Source: Alphaproteobacteria bacterium (GTDB taxonomy: Bacteria; Pseudomonadota; Alphaproteobacteria; ATCC43930; CGMCC-115725). From it: DNA of 9,261 nucleotides. The stretch covers positions 1-9,261 of the forward strand of contig JAFAWI010000241.1 in NCBI GenBank assembly GCA_019241915.1. Reading direction: 5' to 3'. The position numbers and the translations under genes are program-made. The notes under the pieces were generated by a model. It had not been told where the DNA came from and ran no database searches. It was given only the letters and a program-made list of their open reading frames with translations. Positions 6,684 to 9,261 of the stretch are shown piece after piece (the stretch's first letter is position 1; every line of letters begins with the position of its first letter).

Positions 6684-6705
6684 AGCGGGCCAAATCGAAC
6701 CCGCT
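6684..6705 (-). terminator. Weak hairpin after the ribbon-helix-helix gene
   Basis: A 6-bp stem, AGCGGG (6684-6689) with CCCGCT (6700-6705), and a 10-nt loop. It starts on the base after the TAG stop (6708-6706) of the minus-strand gene. There is no T run after it, so it is only suggestive. Confidence 0.25.
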
Positions 6706-7023
6706 CTAGTGCGTCTCGATCAGCGCCAAGCGTGCGTGCTGCGTCAGGTCTGTTCGCTCAGCCGCGACCTGCCGATAGTAGCCAACGATGTACACGCGTA
6801 TCGCGGCGGTGAGGCTCGAGGCCGAGCGTCCAGAGTCGATCTCGGTCACCAAATCGTTGAGCGGCAGGTCTCTCTCGCGAGCGATGTCGCGCAGCGCTTC
6901 CCACATCAGCGGCTCCAACCGAACGCTGGTGCGACGACCCGCCACGACGACGTTATGCATCGCGAGGGTCGACGGCGAGCGATCGAGCGGACGCGACCTT
7001 CGCCGTGGCGGGGGCATAGCCAT
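6706..7023 (-). CDS. Ribbon-helix-helix domain protein (RHH_4-like)
   Basis: Up to 105 residues. The core GRRTSVRLEPLMWEALRDIA (about 29-48), RERDLPLNDLVTEID and SSLTAAIRVYIVGYYR matches the small RHH_4 family: a beta strand that would pair in a dimer and read DNA, then two helices. The product is probably a DNA-binding regulator, possibly of its own promoter. The long form starts at ATG 7023; the first 21 residues are basic and proline-rich. A shorter form from ATG 6960 (84 residues) keeps the whole domain. Neither start has a Shine-Dalgarno site. A possible promoter (7031-7058) would place the transcript start at about 7024, which would make the long form leaderless. No toxin gene is next to it, so an antitoxin role is unsupported. 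The target is unknown. Confidence 0.8.
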   Translation of the reverse strand: MAMPPPRRRSRPLDRSPSTLAMHNVVVAGRRTSVRLEPLMWEALRDIARERDLPLNDLVTEIDSGRSASSLTAAIRVYIVGYYRQVAAERTDLTQHARLALIETH

Positions 7024-7030
7024 GCCGGCA

Positions 7031-7058
7031 AATGTAGCCGCTGCGTGGCTGATTACAA
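7031..7058 (-). promoter_or_regulatory. Candidate promoter of the ribbon-helix-helix gene
   Basis: Reading leftwards on the minus strand: TTGTAA (7058-7053) as -35, a 16-nt spacer, and TACATT (7036-7031) as -10. Each matches the sigma-70 consensus at four of six positions. Transcription would begin at about 7024, next to ATG 7023. It lies at the edge of an AT-rich spacer (about 7052-7100) that stands out from the GC-rich surroundings. Confidence 0.3.
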
Positions 7059-7102
7059 CTTTTAGACGTTTGTTATATTAGCGATACATATAATCGTATG
7101 CA

Positions 7103-7390
7103 TCAGCCTCCACGCTCTGCGGGCGTCAGCGTTTTGAGCGCGAGCGCATGCACCCCGTTCTTCAGCTCGTCCGTCAGCGTTTCGTAGACGAGGCGCTGAC
7201 GCGCCACCCGGCTCATACCGGCGAAGACGGCCGAAACGATCGTCACGGTAAAATGCGTCTCGCCGCCCTGCCCTGCCCCACCTGGGTGCCCGAGATGACC
7301 TGCGTGACGCGCCGAATCGTCGACGATGTCGAGCTGCACCGGCGCAAGCCGCGCGGTCAGCTTTCGCCGAATCGTGTCAGCGACGCTCAC
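7103..7390 (-). CDS. bolA: BolA family protein
   Basis: A 95-residue cytoplasmic protein of the BolA/IbaG family. These proteins bind [2Fe-2S] clusters together with monothiol glutaredoxins and act in iron-sulfur handling, stress response and cell shape. The family signature is clear: DIVDDSARHAGHLGH (21-35), ETHFTVTIVSAVFAGMSRV (44-62), RQRLVYETLTDEL (64-76) and GVHALALKTLTP (79-90). The usual RHR before VY is RQR here. Conserved H29, H32 and H81 are the likely ligand or structural histidines. The start is GTG 7390-7388, supported by GAGG 7 nt upstream, and its GTGA overlaps the stop of the nucleotidase gene by 4 nt, so the two are translationally coupled. It is the last gene of the engB-argB unit before an AT-rich spacer. 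Confidence 0.93.
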   Translation of the reverse strand: MSVADTIRRKLTARLAPVQLDIVDDSARHAGHLGHPGGAGQGGETHFTVTIVSAVFAGMSRVARQRLVYETLTDELKNGVHALALKTLTPAERGG

Positions 7391-8091
7391 CGCTGCGCCT
7401 CGCGCTCCGCCGCGACCGCGGCGGCGAGAAAACCGGCAAGATCATCGACGACGTAATTAATATGGCCAGCCTCCGAGGCGACGGCAGCCCAATCGACCCC
7501 GGTCCTCACCCATGCCGTGGTCATGCCGAGTCCAGCGGCCGGCGTCAGATTCTTCGCCATGTCCTCGACCATCAGCGCGGTGGCGGGGGCAATGTTGAAA
7601 CGGTCGACAAACAGGCGCAGCGCCGTGATCGCCGGCTTTGGCGCGAAATTGGACGCAACGATGTCGAAGATGTCTTCGAAATGATGGCTGATACCAAGGT
7701 GGCGCAGCAGGTTTTCGGCGTGCGGCACCGAGCCGTTGGTGTAGATCAGCTTGCGGCCGCTGAGGTGCTGCAGCGCTTTCGCCAGCGCCGGGTTGGCCGG
7801 AACGCAGGTCAGGTCGACATCGTGCACGAAGGCCATGAATTCGTGCGGGTCCACCTCGTGCACCGCCATCAGCCCGTGCATCGTCGTGCCGTGCTCGCGA
7901 AAATACCGCGCCCGCAGCGCCTTTGCCGCGTCGAGGGAGACACCGAGGCGGTTGCAGATGTACTCGTTCATCCGCTCCTGCACCTTGGGAAACAGGCCGC
8001 AGGATGCGGGGTAGAGCGTGTTGTCGAGGTCGAACACCCAGGTCTCGACCGCGCCCAGCGGACAACCTTCGCGCCGCACCGTGTAGGACAT
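7387..8091 (-). CDS. HAD-family pyrimidine 5'-nucleotidase-like hydrolase
   Basis: A 234-residue haloacid dehalogenase superfamily protein with all four motifs. Motif I is DLDNTLYP (21-28; nucleophile D21, acid/base D23), motif II TNGS (118-121), motif III K152 in FAPKP, and motif IV VEDMAKN (175-181). The cap domain lies between motifs I and II. The NTLYP motif and the EDMAKNL motif IV fit the pyrimidine 5'-nucleotidase group (yeast Sdt1-like), which dephosphorylates UMP/CMP-type nucleotides or damaged analogues; the true substrate cannot be read from sequence. The gene starts 1 nt after the argB stop (TGATATG) and ends in a GTGA overlap with bolA. A nucleotidase right behind argB is a pattern I recall from other alphaproteobacteria. 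Confidence 0.88.
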   Translation of the reverse strand: MSYTVRREGCPLGAVETWVFDLDNTLYPASCGLFPKVQERMNEYICNRLGVSLDAAKALRARYFREHGTTMHGLMAVHEVDPHEFMAFVHDVDLTCVPANPALAKALQHLSGRKLIYTNGSVPHAENLLRHLGISHHFEDIFDIVASNFAPKPAITALRLFVDRFNIAPATALMVEDMAKNLTPAAGLGMTTAWVRTGVDWAAVASEAGHINYVVDDLAGFLAAAVAAEREAQR

Positions 8092-8092
8092 A

Positions 8093-8965
8093 TCAGGCGC
8101 CGCGGATCAGTGTGCCGGCGCCGGCGGTAAACAGCTCCAGCAGGATTGCGTGCGGCACCCGGCCGTCGAGGATCACGGCGGCCTCGACGCCCTGATCGAC
8201 CGCGTCGAGGCAGGTTTCCACCTTTGGAATCATCCCGCCCGAGATGGTGCCGTCGCCGATCATCCGGCGCGCCTCGGCCGCGGCGAGCTCGGGGATCAGC
8301 TGCTTGTCGCCGTCGAGGACGCCGGGCACATCGGTCAGCAGCAGAAACCGCGCCGCGCCCGAGGCCGCGGCGACCGCGCCGGCCACCGTATCCGAGTTGA
8401 TGTTGTAGGTTTCGCCACCTTCGCCGACGCCGATCGGGGCAATCACCGGGGTCATTCCCGCGGCGGCGAAGCCGGCGATGACGTTGGCCGCGATTTCGCT
8501 CGGCTCGCCGACAAAGCCGATGTCGCCATTGCGCGTCACTTGCTGGGCGCGGATCAGGTTGCCGTCCTTGCCGCAGACGCCGATCGCGCAGCCGCCGGCC
8601 GCGTTGATCGCCGCGACGAGCTGTTTGTTGATGGTGCCGGCGAGCACCATCTCGACAACTTCCATGGTCTCTGCATCGGTGACGCGCAATCCATTGACGA
8701 AGCGGCTCTTGATACCCAGCCGGTCGAGCAGCCGGTTGATCTGCGGACCGCCGCCGTGCACGACGATCGGGTTCATGCCGAGCTGGCGCAACAGCACGAT
8801 ATCCTGCGCAAAGGTCTCGCCGCCGGCGCCCATTGCGTGACCGCCGTACTTCACGACGACGGTCTTGCCAGCATAACGCACCCAATGCGGCACCGCTTCG
8901 GCGAGCACTTTGGCGATCAACGCCGGGTCTACGGTCGGCGGCGGCGGAACCGAAGCGTCGTTCAT
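8093..8965 (-). CDS. argB: Acetylglutamate kinase
   Basis: A 290-residue amino-acid kinase that phosphorylates N-acetyl-L-glutamate, the second step of arginine synthesis. Visible are KYGGHAM (39-45), HGGGPQINRLL (70-80) for the acetylglutamate phosphate site, NGLRVTD (91-97), YNINSDTVAGA (187-197), LLLTDVPGVLDG (218-229) and SGGMIPKVE (242-250) with the conserved lysine of the nucleotide site. An N-terminal helix-forming extension (about residues 12-30) precedes the first strand. In characterised NAG kinases this extension goes with the hexameric, arginine-inhibited form, so feedback inhibition by arginine is likely but inferred. The start ATG 8965 lies 12 nt after the engB stop. The nucleotidase gene follows after 1 nt. 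Confidence 0.97.
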   Translation of the reverse strand: MNDASVPPPPTVDPALIAKVLAEAVPHWVRYAGKTVVVKYGGHAMGAGGETFAQDIVLLRQLGMNPIVVHGGGPQINRLLDRLGIKSRFVNGLRVTDAETMEVVEMVLAGTINKQLVAAINAAGGCAIGVCGKDGNLIRAQQVTRNGDIGFVGEPSEIAANVIAGFAAAGMTPVIAPIGVGEGGETYNINSDTVAGAVAAASGAARFLLLTDVPGVLDGDKQLIPELAAAEARRMIGDGTISGGMIPKVETCLDAVDQGVEAAVILDGRVPHAILLELFTAGAGTLIRGA

Positions 8966-8977
8966 GGCGGCGGCACT

Positions 8978-9261
8978 CTATCTCGCGCCTTTGGCGGGCG
9001 CCACCTCGGCAAAGCCGGCCAGCGTCGCGCGCAGCGCAGCGACCCCGGTGCGCTTTTCGGCACTCGTCAGGTGGAGTTCGGGATGCGCCGCGCGGTGCCG
9101 CCTGAGCTCGGTCGATACTGCCTCGGCCTTGGTCCCAAGCTCGGTCGTCCTGACCGCATCGACCTTGGTCAACACGACCTGGTAAGACAAGGCGGCCTCG
9201 TCGCACAGCGCCATGGTCGGCCGATCGGTGTCGGTGATACCGCGACGCGCATCGACCAACA
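8978..9261 (-). CDS. engB: Ribosome biogenesis GTP-binding protein EngB (YsxC/YihA), C-terminal part
   Basis: The gene enters from the right edge; only about the last 94 codons are present, ending at TAG 8980-8978. The fragment begins LVDARRGITDTDRPTM, the stretch after the G3 motif in EngB (LIDAR-G----D). It then has LTKVD, the G4 guanine-specificity motif, and TSAEKRTGV, the G5 loop typical of EngB. The missing part holds the G1-G3 motifs. The protein is a small GTPase needed for assembly of the large ribosomal subunit. It is the first gene visible in the engB-argB-nucleotidase-bolA run. Family assignment is secure because the G4 and G5 spacing and the SAEK-TGV sequence fit. Confidence 0.92.
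   Translation of the reverse strand, partial: LVDARRGITDTDRPTMALCDEAALSYQVVLTKVDAVRTTELGTKAEAVSTELRRHRAAHPELHLTSAEKRTGVAALRATLAGFAEVAPAKGAR

Noticed and set aside
6685..6704. GCGGGTTCGATTTGGCCCGC on the minus strand looks like a tRNA T-arm
   Set aside because: The loop is 10 nt instead of 7, and no acceptor, D or anticodon arms fit around it; it is better seen as a weak hairpin after the RHH gene.
6706..7023. RHH protein as the antitoxin of a toxin-antitoxin pair
   Set aside because: Neighbours are bolA and the aroB intergenic region; no small toxin-like ORF overlaps or adjoins it.
7089..7094. Perfect TATAAT on the plus strand in the AT-rich spacer
   Set aside because: No -35 at suitable spacing, and it would drive transcription antisense into bolA; likely chance in an AT-rich stretch.

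Overview
The window looks like a chromosomal segment of a GC-rich alphaproteobacterium, possibly Rhodospirillales-like. The evidence is very high GC at third codon positions, the aroK-aroB pair divergent from a small membrane gene plus xerD, an NAG kinase with the KYGGHAM variant, and few strong Shine-Dalgarno sites. The species cannot be fixed from sequence alone. No CRISPR array, insertion sequence, tRNA or rRNA was seen.

Left end (1-1119, minus strand): an accessory catabolic-looking cluster. Reading leftwards it holds the remnant of an amidase gene (892-1034) that keeps only its two ends, an intact gene for a galactose-binding-like beta-sandwich protein (227-877), and the first 73 codons of an MmgE/PrpD-family gene that runs off the window. 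A hairpin at 1097-1119 separates this cluster from the next unit.

Centre-left (1120-4696, minus strand): a tightly packed run of a 46-residue membrane protein gene, xerD, accA, and a membrane histidine kinase with a c-type haem motif (CADCH) in its extracytoplasmic Tll0287-like domain. The small gene overlaps xerD by 20 nt, and xerD and accA overlap by one base (TGATG). The kinase has no response-regulator gene in the window.

Centre (4697-6532): a 121-bp divergent region, then aroK and aroB on the plus strand. They overlap by 4 nt (ATGA) and encode two shikimate-pathway enzymes. A convergent intergenic stretch (6533-6705) follows.

Right end (6706-9261, minus strand): engB (C-terminal part only), argB, a HAD-family pyrimidine 5'-nucleotidase-like gene and bolA form one compact unit (gaps of 12 and 1 nt, then a GTGA overlap). 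A ribbon-helix-helix protein gene lies downstream behind an AT-rich spacer that may carry its own promoter.

Most of the window is ordinary housekeeping. The points most worth a second look are the collapsed amidase gene, the haem-motif histidine kinase downstream of accA, the small membrane gene overlapping xerD, and the translational coupling of bolA to the argB-nucleotidase unit.
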